From: Desulfacinum infernum DSM 9756
GTDB taxonomy: Bacteria; Desulfobacterota; Syntrophobacteria; Syntrophobacterales; DSM-9756
Reading direction: 5' to 3'
Assembly: GCF_900129305.1 (NCBI RefSeq)
Contig: NZ_FQVB01000007.1
Coordinates: 1 to 64,000 of the forward strand
DNA: 64,000 nucleotides
The notes beneath the pieces are model-generated. The model searched no databases, was not told the origin of the DNA, and saw only the letters and a list, made by a program, of their open reading frames with translations. Below, in pieces: positions 25,609 through 33,960 of this stretch; the stretch's first letter is position 1; each line of letters begins with the position of its first letter. Made by a program: the position numbers and the translations under genes.

Positions 25609-26742
25609 ATGCTTCCTCCGTCCGTTTATGAAAGACTCGGTCTGGCCCGGGTGCGGGAAAAGGTCCTGGCCGGGGAGCGGCTGAACCTGGAAGAGGGACT
25701 CCGCCTCTTGGATTGTCCCGATCTTTTGGCGGTGGGGGCCTTGGCGCACCATGTGCGGACACGGCTTCACGGTCCCACCACCTATTACGTGGTGAACCAG
25801 CACATCAACTACTCCAACGTCTGCGTCAACGGCTGCCGCTTCTGTGCCTTCGCCCGGGAAAGAGGACGGCCGGGTGCCTTCGAACTGTCGGTGGAGGAGA
25901 TCCTCCAAAAGGTGCGCGAGCGACTCCACGACCCCATCACGGAGATCCACATCGTGGGCGGGTGCCACCCGGACCTTCGCCTGGAGACCTTTGAACGGCT
26001 CCTGAGGGAAATCCGAAGGATCCGGCCCGGCGTGCGGCTCAAGGCCTTTACGGCCGTGGAGATCGACCACTTCGCCAGGCTGGAAGGGATCTCGACCCGG
26101 GCCGTCCTGCAAAGGCTCCAGGCGGCGGGGCTGGACATGCTTCCGGGCGGCGGGGCGGAGGTCTTCAGCCCGCGCATCCGACGCCTGCTCTGTCCGGACA
26201 AGCTGAGCGGCGACGGGTGGCTTCGGGTGGTTCGGGAGGCCCATGAGCTGGGGATCAAGACCAACGCCACCATGCTCTTCGGCCACAAGGAGACCTTGGA
26301 AGAGCGGTTGGAGCATCTGGACGCTCTTCGGCGACTCCAGGACGAGACGGACGGCTTCGTCTGCTTCATCCCGCTTCCCTTCCAGCCCCACAACACGAAG
26401 GTGGAGGACGCCCGGGGCACCACGGGTGTGGAGGAGCTCAGGACCATCGCCGTGAGCCGCCTCATGCTCGACAACATCCCCCACATCAAGGCCTACTGGG
26501 TTATGCTCACGGTCAAACTGGCCCAGGTGGCCCTGCACTTCGGAGCGGACGATCTGGATGGGACCGTGGTGGAGGAAAAGATCGGGCACATGGCCGGCGC
26601 CGAATCGGAACAGGCCCTGACCCGCACGGAACTGGAACGACTTATCCGGGAGGCCGGCTTTGAGCCGGTGGAGCGCGATTGTTTTTTTGAAAAGGTACAA
26701 AAGGTACAAGGGGAAATGCTAAAGGCTAAAGGCCAAAGGTGA
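25609..26742 (+). CDS. mqnE: Aminofutalosine synthase (radical SAM)
   Basis: MqnE joins SAM-derived adenosyl radical to the enolpyruvyl-benzoate made by MqnA, giving aminofutalosine. The radical SAM motif is CVNGCRFCAF (Cys 72, 76, 79 of this model). Other family blocks are HIVGGCHPD, AFTAVEIDHFA, GGGAEVFSPRIRR and HIKAYWVMLT. ATG 25609 has AAGGAG upstream. ATG 25585 and 25588 are alternatives that overlap the tetR stop. The last ten or so residues (ending KGQR) are encoded by AAAGGCT-type repeats, so the C-terminus has been extended or replaced by repeat DNA. Confidence 0.93.
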   Translation: MLPPSVYERLGLARVREKVLAGERLNLEEGLRLLDCPDLLAVGALAHHVRTRLHGPTTYYVVNQHINYSNVCVNGCRFCAFARERGRPGAFELSVEEILQKVRERLHDPITEIHIVGGCHPDLRLETFERLLREIRRIRPGVRLKAFTAVEIDHFARLEGISTRAVLQRLQAAGLDMLPGGGAEVFSPRIRRLLCPDKLSGDGWLRVVREAHELGIKTNATMLFGHKETLEERLEHLDALRRLQDETDGFVCFIPLPFQPHNTKVEDARGTTGVEELRTIAVSRLMLDNIPHIKAYWVMLTVKLAQVALHFGADDLDGTVVEEKIGHMAGAESEQALTRTELERLIREAGFEPVERDCFFEKVQKVQGEMLKAKGQR

Positions 26743-26780
26743 AAGAGTAAAGGTACAAGGTGCAAGGGGGAAGGAACAAG
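26688..26780 (+). repeat. Degenerate AAAGG/AAGGTAC repeat tract
   Basis: Units such as AAAAGGTACA, AAAGGCT and AAAGGCC run from inside the 3' end of mqnE to past its stop at 26742. It is the same class as the tract in the efflux adaptor at 1460-1715 (shared CTAAAGGCTAAAGG). Confidence 0.8.
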
Positions 26781-26792
26781 AGGCGTCGTGGC

Positions 26793-26866
26793 GACGAATC
26801 CGGATTCGCCCCTGTAGAAACCGATGGGCCTCCCAGGGAGGGGCGGGGTTTATCCCCGCCCGCCAA
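26793..26866. repeat. GGGGCGGG-type palindromes between mqnE and mqnC
   Basis: An imperfect GGCGAATCCGGATTCGCC palindrome is followed by GGGGCGGGGTTTATCCCCGCCC, matching the family at 245, 8180 and 38511. These could form hairpins in the mRNA between the two radical SAM genes. Confidence 0.7.
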
Positions 26867-26892
26867 AATCACTGTTTTTCGGGGATCCTTCC

Positions 26893-27963
26893 ATGAAGCT
26901 GGATGCGCTGAAAAGACGGGCCGAGGAAGGCGAAAGGCTCACTTTCGAAGAGGCTCGGCTCCTTTACGAACAGGCGGATCTTCACTGGCTGGGCCATGCG
27001 GCCGACCGGATGCGGCGCCGGAAACATCCGGAGCATGTGGTCACCTACGTGGTGGACCGCAACATCAACTATTCCAACATCTGTGCCTGCGGGTGCCGGT
27101 TTTGCGCCTTTTACCGGCCGCCGGGGCACCCGGAAGGCTACGTGCTGAGCCGCGAGGAGCTGGCTCAAAAGATCGAAGAGACCCTGGCTCTCGGCGGCAC
27201 CCAGATCCTCATGCAGGGCGGCCACCACCCGGATCTCCCGCTCACCTTCTACGAGGAGATGCTCCGCTTCATCAAGGAGCGCTACCCCATCCACGTGCAC
27301 GCCTTTTCCCCTCCGGAGATTGTCTACTTCGCCCGGCTGGAAGGAACGGACATTTCCACTGTCATTCGTCGCCTGCGGGCTGCGGGCCTGGATTCCATTC
27401 CGGGAGGCGGCGCGGAGATCCTGGTGGATGCGGTGCGCCGCAAGGTGTCACCCAACAAGTGTTCGGCCTCCCAATGGCTGGAGGTGATGGAGGAGGCCCA
27501 CCGGCAGGGACTCCGCACCACGGCCACCATGATGTTCGGCCACGAGGAGGAGCCCGGGGACCGGCTCCGCCACCTCTTCGCCCTTCGCGATCTCCAGGAC
27601 CGCACGGGCGGATTCACGGCCTTTATCCCCTGGGCGTTCCAACCACAAAACACGGCCATCCGGCGCGATCCGGAAACGGCGGTGAGTTACTTGAGGCTCC
27701 TGGCCCTTTCCCGGCTGGTGCTGGACAACTTCGACAACATTCAGGCCTCCTGGGTGACCATGGGGCCCAAGGTGGCCCAGACCGCCCTCTTTTTCGGGGC
27801 CAACGACTTCGGGTCCACCATGATCGAAGAGAACGTGGTGGCGGCGGCCGGGGTTCATTTCCGGCTGTCCGTGGAGGAGATCCATCGGTTGATCCGCGGG
27901 GCGGGTTTTGAGCCTCGCCAGCGGACCATGGCCTACGAATACGTGGAAGGCACCGGCGCATGA
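26893..27963 (+). CDS. mqnC: Cyclic dehypoxanthinyl futalosine synthase (radical SAM)
   Basis: MqnC cyclises dehypoxanthinyl futalosine by radical chemistry. The motif is CACGCRFCAFYR, with CAFYR and FTAFIPWAFQPQNT typical of MqnC rather than MqnE. GGTQILMQGGHHPDLPL and SIPGGGAEILVDAVRRK are also conserved. ATG 26893 gives 356 residues. Sequence upstream is repeat DNA and not part of the gene. Its end overlaps the deaminase gene by 4 bases. Confidence 0.94.
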   Translation: MKLDALKRRAEEGERLTFEEARLLYEQADLHWLGHAADRMRRRKHPEHVVTYVVDRNINYSNICACGCRFCAFYRPPGHPEGYVLSREELAQKIEETLALGGTQILMQGGHHPDLPLTFYEEMLRFIKERYPIHVHAFSPPEIVYFARLEGTDISTVIRRLRAAGLDSIPGGGAEILVDAVRRKVSPNKCSASQWLEVMEEAHRQGLRTTATMMFGHEEEPGDRLRHLFALRDLQDRTGGFTAFIPWAFQPQNTAIRRDPETAVSYLRLLALSRLVLDNFDNIQASWVTMGPKVAQTALFFGANDFGSTMIEENVVAAAGVHFRLSVEEIHRLIRGAGFEPRQRTMAYEYVEGTGA

Positions 27964-29240
27964 ACCCTTCCGAAACCGTGACGATCCACCGGGCCGACTG
28001 GGTCCTTCCCATGACGGCGCCGCCGGTCCAGGACGGGGCCGTGGCGGTTGCCGGAGACCGCATCGCCGCCGTGGGCCCGTGGCGGGAGGTGATCGGCCGG
28101 AGGCCTTCCGGGGGCTGTAGGGAGGTGGATCACGGGAGGGCCGCGCTTCTGCCGGGGCTCGTGAACGCCCACACGCACCTGGACTGGAGCCTTTTGCAGG
28201 GTCGGATCCCCGACGATCCTCCGGGATTTCCGGCCTGGGTGCGGGGTCTGTTCGCTCAAAGGGAGGCGCTCGACCCGGAGAGCCGTCGGCGGGCGCGGTC
28301 TCAGGGAAGGGAAGAGCTGCATGCTTCCGGAACGGCGGTGGCGGCCGATGTGCGCAATCCCCCGCCGGAGGGGGCCGAGGCGCCGCCCCCGGGGGCCTTT
28401 CCGGTGGAAGTCCGCTTCGTGGAAGTGCTGGGCTTTCATCTTACCGGGTTGGCGGAGGCGGGCGTTTCCGGGGCCGTCGCGGACGCGCCGGGCCGGTCCG
28501 AGGAGGCGGCCTTCCATCCTTTCCGGGTGGAGACCTTGGCGGCCCATTCCCTTTACGCAGCGTCCCCCGAACTCATCCGGGAAGCCAAGGAGTGGACCCG
28601 CCGCCGGGGTCTTCCCTTTTCCATCCATGTGGCCGAACATCCGGAAGAGCTGGAATTCGTGCAGCGGGGAACCGGTTTTTGCCGCACCCTGCTGGAGTCC
28701 CTGGGGCGCTGGAACCCGCGGTGGCGTCCCTTCGGCGCGAGCCCCGTGGCGGCGCTGGAAGCTTTGGGCGTTCTGGACCGTTCCACCATTCTGGTCCATG
28801 CGGTCTACATGGACGATGACGATTGGGATCGGGTGGCCCGCGCGGGGGCGACGGTCTGTTTCTGCCCGAGAAGCAACCGTTTCATCACCGGCGGGCGGCC
28901 GAAGCTGAAAGACGCCCTGGCACGGGGGATTCGAGTCTGCCTGGGAACGGACAGCAGGGCCAGCAACGAGGATCTGAACCTGTTCAAGGAAGCAGCCTAT
29001 GGCCTGACCCTCTGGGGCGGGGTGGGCCCGGAGCGGATTCTTTCTATGATCAGCATCAACGGCGCCAAGGCTTTGGGTGTGGACGGTGCCTGGGGCCGAC
29101 TGGGTCCGGGAGCGGCCGTTCCTTTCCTTCGCGTGGATCTGGGGGGGGCGGTGTCCCGGGCGCGGGATCTGGCCGAAGGGATCGTGTGTAGGGGGGCCGA
29201 AGGACACGTTCAATGGGTGATGAACGAATGGCGAGTCTGA
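27960..29240 (+). CDS. mqnX: Amidohydrolase, probable aminodeoxyfutalosine deaminase
   Basis: This 426-residue metal-dependent deaminase is of the cytosine-deaminase-like superfamily. Metal ligands are visible in NAHTHLDWSLL (HxH), SIHVAEH, LVHAVYMDD and the Asp of GTDSRASNEDLN. In a cluster with mqnE, mqnC and mqnA, deamination of aminofutalosine to futalosine is the natural role. A general amidohydrolase activity cannot be excluded. It overlaps mqnC by 4 bases and mqnA by 28. Confidence 0.85.
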   Translation: MNPSETVTIHRADWVLPMTAPPVQDGAVAVAGDRIAAVGPWREVIGRRPSGGCREVDHGRAALLPGLVNAHTHLDWSLLQGRIPDDPPGFPAWVRGLFAQREALDPESRRRARSQGREELHASGTAVAADVRNPPPEGAEAPPPGAFPVEVRFVEVLGFHLTGLAEAGVSGAVADAPGRSEEAAFHPFRVETLAAHSLYAASPELIREAKEWTRRRGLPFSIHVAEHPEELEFVQRGTGFCRTLLESLGRWNPRWRPFGASPVAALEALGVLDRSTILVHAVYMDDDDWDRVARAGATVCFCPRSNRFITGGRPKLKDALARGIRVCLGTDSRASNEDLNLFKEAAYGLTLWGGVGPERILSMISINGAKALGVDGAWGRLGPGAAVPFLRVDLGGAVSRARDLAEGIVCRGAEGHVQWVMNEWRV

Positions 29241-30130
29241 AGCTGGGAAAGATTGCTTTTCTCAATGTGTGGCCCATCTACTTTCCGCTGGAAGAGGGAT
29301 GGATTCCCCACGATTTTGAGATCGTGGCCCGAAGCCCCGCGGAACTGAACGAACTCATGCGCCGGGGCGAGCTGGACATGAGCGTCGTCTCCTCGGTGGC
29401 CTATGCGCGCCATCCCGACCGGATGCAGGTTCTGCCGGGGCTTGCCATCGCCTGCGACGGCCCGGTCCAGAGCGTTCTGCTCCTCAGCCGCCGGCCCGTG
29501 GAGGACCTGGACGGTCGGGAAATCCTGCTCACCACCCAGTCGGACACGTCGGTGGTGCTCCTGAAGGTGCTCATGCAGGAACTGCTTAAGTTTCGCCGGG
29601 TGCGCTATCGGCGGGGCGTCCTGGGGGAGTGCCTCACCGACGGGGCGCCTCCCACGGCGTTTCTGGCCATCGGCGATGAAGCGCTCATGTATCGCAATCA
29701 TCCGGACTATCCCCATGTGTGGGATCTGGCCGAGGTGTGGAAGCGCTGGACGGGGCATCCCTTCGTGTTCGCCCTGTGGGTGGCTCGACGGGACCTGCTC
29801 CCGGCGGAACGTCGGGAGGTGGAGCGGGCGGTGTGTACCCTGTGGGCCGCCAGAAGTCGGGGGCTGGAAGATCTCCACGTGATCTGCCACGAGGCGGCCC
29901 GGGCCGGGATCCTGGACCATGCAGGGCTGGAGTGCTACTACCGCACCTTCACCTTCGATCTCGACAGCCAGACCCTGGCGGGCCTGGAGCTCTTCTTTCG
30001 CTACATGGTCAAGATCGGCGACATCCCGCGGATGCCTCCCCTGGATTTCGTGGGGGCAGAGGAGGGCAAGGGAACGGCCATGCGGGAGAAAGCCGAGGAA
30101 GGAGGCCGAAGATGGGTGGAAAACGCCTGA
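29213..30130 (+). CDS. mqnA: Chorismate dehydratase
   Basis: MqnA removes water from chorismate to give 3-enolpyruvyl-benzoate, the first step of the futalosine pathway. The product is about 305 residues of periplasmic-binding-protein fold, starting LGKIAFLNVWPIYFPLEEG with MSVVSSVAYARHPD and LTTQSDTSVVLLKVLM. The true start may be ATG 29228 (MASLKLGK). ATG 29213 is kept because neither has a clear ribosome site and the gene overlaps the deaminase. The C-terminal 20 residues are polar and overlap the next gene. Confidence 0.92.
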   Translation: MGDERMASLKLGKIAFLNVWPIYFPLEEGWIPHDFEIVARSPAELNELMRRGELDMSVVSSVAYARHPDRMQVLPGLAIACDGPVQSVLLLSRRPVEDLDGREILLTTQSDTSVVLLKVLMQELLKFRRVRYRRGVLGECLTDGAPPTAFLAIGDEALMYRNHPDYPHVWDLAEVWKRWTGHPFVFALWVARRDLLPAERREVERAVCTLWAARSRGLEDLHVICHEAARAGILDHAGLECYYRTFTFDLDSQTLAGLELFFRYMVKIGDIPRMPPLDFVGAEEGKGTAMREKAEEGGRRWVENA

Positions 30131-30903
30131 GGTTGCGCCGTTTTTTTTCTCGCGGGGACGGTCGTCTGGTCCTCTTTCCCCTGGATCATGGCGTGAGCTG
30201 CGGTCCCGTTGCCGGGCTGGAAGAGCTGCACCGGGTGCTGTCCTACGGCGTGCGTGCGGGCGCCGACGGGGTGGTCCTCCACAAGGGAATGATGGCCTGC
30301 CTGGAGAAAGTGTCCGGCCCCTTGCCCGGGATCTTCATGCACCTTTCCGCCAGCACCCAACTGGGCCCGGCCTTTCACGGCAAGGTCTTGGTGGGGTCGG
30401 TGGAGGAAGCCCTGGGACGTGGGGCGGACGGGGTTTCGGTCCACGTGAATCTGGGCGATGACGCCGAACCGCAGATGCTGCGGGACCTGGGGACTGTGGG
30501 GGAAGCCTGTTTCCGGTGGGGCGTGCCTTTGCTGGTGATGATCTATGTGCGGGGTGCCCATGCCCCCAAGCCCGTCACCGACGAGGCCGTCGCCCATGCG
30601 GCGCGGGTGGCGGGCGAGCTGGGGGCCGATTTGATCAAGATCCCCGCCCCCAAGGACCCGGAAGTCATGGAACGCATCGCCCGGTGTGTACCGGTTCCCG
30701 TGGTCATGGCCGGCGGGGCCAAGGAAGCCGATGAGGCGGTGATCTTGGAGCGGATCCGGACGGGACTCCGCGCCGGGCTGGCCGGGGTGGCCGTCGGTCG
30801 GAACGTCTTTCAGCACAGGGATCCGGAAGGTTTTCTCAAGGCCATCGTGGGCCTGGTCCACGAGGGGCTGTCCGCTCAGGAGGCGGCGAGGCCATGGCAA
30901 TGA
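30112..30903 (+). CDS. Class I aldolase of the DhnA/ADH-synthase family
   Basis: ATG 30112 follows AGGAGG and gives 263 residues of DeoC/FbaB-type TIM barrel. The opening RLVLFPLDHGVSCGPVAGL resembles 2-amino-3,7-dideoxy-D-threo-hept-6-ulosonate synthase, the first enzyme of the alternative shikimate route. The Schiff-base lysine is probably the one in ADLIKIPAP, and the phosphate site lies in VVMAGGAKEADEAV. It overlaps mqnA and ubiX within the menaquinone operon. A role in supplying chorismate precursor is possible, but a different aldol reaction cannot be excluded. Confidence 0.85.
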   Translation: MGGKRLRLRRFFSRGDGRLVLFPLDHGVSCGPVAGLEELHRVLSYGVRAGADGVVLHKGMMACLEKVSGPLPGIFMHLSASTQLGPAFHGKVLVGSVEEALGRGADGVSVHVNLGDDAEPQMLRDLGTVGEACFRWGVPLLVMIYVRGAHAPKPVTDEAVAHAARVAGELGADLIKIPAPKDPEVMERIARCVPVPVVMAGGAKEADEAVILERIRTGLRAGLAGVAVGRNVFQHRDPEGFLKAIVGLVHEGLSAQEAARPWQ

Positions 30904-31463
30904 AACCCATCCTGGTGGGCCTCACGGGGGCCAGCGGCGCCCCCTATGCCCGGCGCCTCATCCATGTGCTGGCGGAGGCGGGCATTCCCGTGCACCTGGC
31001 GGCGTCGGCAGCAGGTCGGCTGGTGTACGGGCTGGAAATCGGCCGGCCCCTGGAGGAAGACCTTCCTCCCGGCGTGCGCCTCTTTGCCGAGGACCAGTTC
31101 ACCGCTCCCATGGCCAGCGGGTCTTTCCCGTCCCGGGGCATGGTGATTGTTCCGTGCACCATGGCCACCCTGGCGGCCGTGGCCCGGGGCATGGGCAGCA
31201 ACCTGATCCATCGGGCCGCCGACGTGTGCCTCAAGGAACGGCGTCCCCTCATCGTGGTGCCGCGGGAGACCCCCCTCAACGCCGTGCACCTCAAAAACAT
31301 GCTGGCCCTGTGTGAAGCCGGAGCGCTCATCCTGCCGCCCATGCCCGGTTTTTACCACCACCCGGAAACCGTTCAGGACCTGGTGGATTTCGTGGTGGCC
31401 CGCATCCTGGATCACCTGGGGGTGGAGCACGATCTGGGCGCCCGCTGGCAAGGCCTGCAATGA
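30894..31463 (+). CDS. ubiX: UbiX family flavin prenyltransferase
   Basis: The product is 189 residues of Rossmann-like flavoprotein that makes prenylated FMN, the cofactor of UbiD-type decarboxylases. Typical blocks are GLTGASGAPYARRLI, VPCTMATLAAVARG, LIHRAADVCLKERRPL and PRETPLNAVHLKNM. In this operon it probably serves the UbiD-like decarboxylation late in menaquinone synthesis. No ubiD-like gene is in the window. It overlaps the aldolase gene by 10 bases. Confidence 0.93.
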   Translation: MAMKPILVGLTGASGAPYARRLIHVLAEAGIPVHLAASAAGRLVYGLEIGRPLEEDLPPGVRLFAEDQFTAPMASGSFPSRGMVIVPCTMATLAAVARGMGSNLIHRAADVCLKERRPLIVVPRETPLNAVHLKNMLALCEAGALILPPMPGFYHHPETVQDLVDFVVARILDHLGVEHDLGARWQGLQ

Positions 31464-31556
31464 CTTCCGTGCGGAGAGAGAAATCGTCGGCACCCCTGCG
31501 GGTGCTGATCCGGTCACGCACACGGAGTGGACCGGCGGGGTTTGATCCGCACCTAC

Positions 31557-32966
31557 CTAAAGCGCCCTCATAAAAGCCACCAAGTCCTTCTTTTCCTGTT
31601 GCGTCAATTTTAGCCCTTGTATCAGGTTGAAGAATTCAACCGTATCCTCCAGCGTCAGCAGCCTCCCGTCATGGAGGTAGGGAGGGGAGTCCTTGATGCC
31701 TCTCAGGGGGAACGTCTTGATCGGGCCGTCGGCACTGGCCATGCGGCCGTTGATCAGGGTGGGCTTGTAAAAGCGCTCCGCCTTCAGGTTGTGCATCAGG
31801 TTGTCGGTGTAGTAGGGGGGAACATGGCAGACGGCGCATTTCGCCTTCCCGAAGAAGATCTCCTGGCCGCGCATTTCGGAGGGGGTGGCCTTCGACGGAT
31901 CCAGCTTGCCGTAGATGTCCAGTTTGGGGGCAGGAGGAAAATCCAGGATCGATTGAAACTCGGCCATGAAGTGCACTTGACTGCCGCGTTCGAGGATGTT
32001 GACGCCCTTCTTGGTGGCGATGACCGGGTCTCCGTCGAAGTAAGCCGCCCTCTGTTCGAATTCGGTGAAATCTTCGACGCTTTTCAGCGCTCTCTGGGAC
32101 CCGAACAACCTCTGTACATTCACTCCTCTCAGGGACGGTGTGTCGAGACGGTGGCGGAATTCCTGGGGGCGGATGTCACCCACCAGGTGGGTGGCTCCGT
32201 TCGAATGCCCGTTGACATGGCAGTCAAAGCACGTGACACCCCGGCTCGGCTTTTCGGACCTACGGTCCTCGGTCTGGTTGAACTGCTGCTGCGGAAACGG
32301 TGTGACAAGGAGCCTGAGCCCTTCCAGTTGTTTAGGATTGAGGATTCCGTTGAAAAGCTCGTAGTAGTTCATGATCGTGACCACCTTGCCCTTGGAGACA
32401 TCCCCCAGGTCAGGTCGGGTGGTCAGGTAGATGGGGGGTGGGTACTCGGGCAGAAAATGATCGGGCAGATCATAGTCCAGATCGAACCGGGTCAGATCCC
32501 GCCCTTCCTGCTTCAGGATCTCATCTATGTGGAACTTGGGGAAAAGCATGCCCCCTTCCTTGTGATTCGGATGGGGCAGCGGGTAGAAGCCCTTCGGCCA
32601 TAGTCCCTTTTCCTTGATTTCCCCCGGACTCATGCTCGCAAGCGCCTCCCAGGTTATCCCTTTCGGGAGCTTCACGCGAACGCCTTCTTGGACCGGTTCT
32701 CGCCCGCCTGACATCATCACACCCTCCGCGGGCCGGTTGGTCAGGTCGTAGCGTTCTTCCAGCAAGGCCTTCTGGCGCTTCATGATCTCTTCTTTGGCCT
32801 TGCTCATTCGCATCATGATTTTTGGCAAAGGTTCCATTATCACCACCGGTGAATAGCTGCTCGTCGTGGGACCGTCATCGGCGGCGTTGGCCTCGCCGAC
32901 GGGGGCCAAGAGGAGAACCAGAGCGGCCAGCAGGCCCCATAGGGGCATAATCCATTGATCTCTCAT
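31557..32966 (-). CDS. Exported diheme cytochrome c (cytochrome c peroxidase-like)
   Basis: The product is 469 residues from ATG 32966, chosen because AAGGAG stands 7-8 bases upstream. A signal peptide (LLAALVLLLAPVGEANA) sends it to the periplasm. Two heme c sites, CFDCH (about residue 247) and CAVCH (about 382), lie in the C-terminal half, which resembles MauG/CCP proteins. Nearly 200 N-terminal residues have no recognised match. It stands alone. Peroxide reduction is the family function, but no activity can be asserted. Confidence 0.85.
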   Translation of the reverse strand: MRDQWIMPLWGLLAALVLLLAPVGEANAADDGPTTSSYSPVVIMEPLPKIMMRMSKAKEEIMKRQKALLEERYDLTNRPAEGVMMSGGREPVQEGVRVKLPKGITWEALASMSPGEIKEKGLWPKGFYPLPHPNHKEGGMLFPKFHIDEILKQEGRDLTRFDLDYDLPDHFLPEYPPPIYLTTRPDLGDVSKGKVVTIMNYYELFNGILNPKQLEGLRLLVTPFPQQQFNQTEDRRSEKPSRGVTCFDCHVNGHSNGATHLVGDIRPQEFRHRLDTPSLRGVNVQRLFGSQRALKSVEDFTEFEQRAAYFDGDPVIATKKGVNILERGSQVHFMAEFQSILDFPPAPKLDIYGKLDPSKATPSEMRGQEIFFGKAKCAVCHVPPYYTDNLMHNLKAERFYKPTLINGRMASADGPIKTFPLRGIKDSPPYLHDGRLLTLEDTVEFFNLIQGLKLTQQEKKDLVAFMRAL

Positions 32967-33513
32967 GACCATTCTCCTTTCTTCCTTCGTGTGCTGTTTG
33001 ACCCATCCGTTCCCCGGCGAACAGGGTGCGCCGGGGCATTACGGAAAAGAATAGGCGTCCATGGAAACTGTCAAAGAAAGTGCACCTGCTTCTTGGGACA
33101 ATCACCGAGTAGACGCCAAGGGGGCCGGCGCCCCACGGAAGAAAGGATGAGCGTGCGTCACTGGAGTGTTTTCGCTTCGGAACGGGTCGTTTGCCCGGGG
33201 ACTCCGTCCACAACGGCGACTGAAAAACGGAAGTTCCATATAATGCATTATGAAAACACGGGGCGCAGGGCAGGTCAAGAAGCAACCGCAGGATCTCACA
33301 TTTTTATCGGGTCGCCGCGTTGGTGGTTTTTCCGGTGATTTGCCGGGGATTTTCCCTCCGGCCTGTCGGTATGAAGAGCTTGTGGAGGCGGGAGCGGCCC
33401 CGCGATCACCATGAGCCGCTCCCGAGAGCGGAGCGTACAGCCTGAGGCGCGTGAAAGCAGATGTTTTTGCCGGGGAGCGCCTCTTGAAGGGGTTGAGGGC
33501 GTCTTTTCGGGCC
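32967..33513. other. Intergenic region without a recognised gene
   Basis: A possible minus-strand promoter for the diheme cytochrome is TTGACA (33074-33069) with a weak TATTCT at 33053-33048. The spacing of 15 is short. A 9-bp perfect stem, GGGAGCGGC (33390-33398) with GCCGCTCCC (33415-33423), follows the PPOX gene end but has no T-run. Nothing else is supported. Confidence 0.4.
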
Positions 33514-33906
33514 TCAGAAACGAATGATCTTGGGCTCCGAGGTAAACGAGTAGATCCGAGCCGTTGCGTCTTTCAGATAGAGCACCTGGGTGTTGTCATC
33601 TGTTGCGGAATACATGGACTTCAGCTGTGGATAGGCATCCAGCATGCTCTGCTTGGCCTCCACGCGCTCATCCTCGATGACGGTCGCCTCCACGCGGATC
33701 CATCGCTCGCCGTCCCAGGCGCATATCTCGATCTTCGGGTTCTTCGCCATCTGCTTGGAGACGTCTTTCTTTTTTCCCGTCTGGATGTAGAGTTTGCCCT
33801 CGAAAAGATGGATTGTCCCGAAAGGGCGCACTCGCGGTTGATCTCCGTCGACGGTGGCCAGGTAGTAGGTGCCGCACTTCTTGAGAAATTCGTAGACTTC
33901 CTGCAT
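33514..33906 (-). CDS. Pyridoxamine 5'-phosphate oxidase-family (PPOX fold) protein
   Basis: The product is 130 residues, a split-barrel flavin-binding fold, with TYYLATVDGDQPRVRPFGTI at the N-terminus, KLYIQTGKKKDVSKQM and IEICAWDGERWIRVEATV following. ATG 33906 is preferred since a repeated GGAGGAGGAGGAG precedes it. Small proteins of this type bind FMN or F420 and have varied reductase roles. The substrate is unknown. It follows the AICAR transformylase gene by 54 bases on the same strand. Confidence 0.87.
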   Translation of the reverse strand: MQEVYEFLKKCGTYYLATVDGDQPRVRPFGTIHLFEGKLYIQTGKKKDVSKQMAKNPKIEICAWDGERWIRVEATVIEDERVEAKQSMLDAYPQLKSMYSATDDNTQVLYLKDATARIYSFTSEPKIIRF

Positions 33907-33960
33907 CGCTTCTCCTCCTCCTCCTCCTCCTTGTGGGTCCAAACTCGGAAGAATTTCACC

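Noticed and set aside
33390-33423. Terminator after the PPOX gene
   Set aside because: The stem is perfect, but the loop is 16 bases and there is no T-run on either strand.
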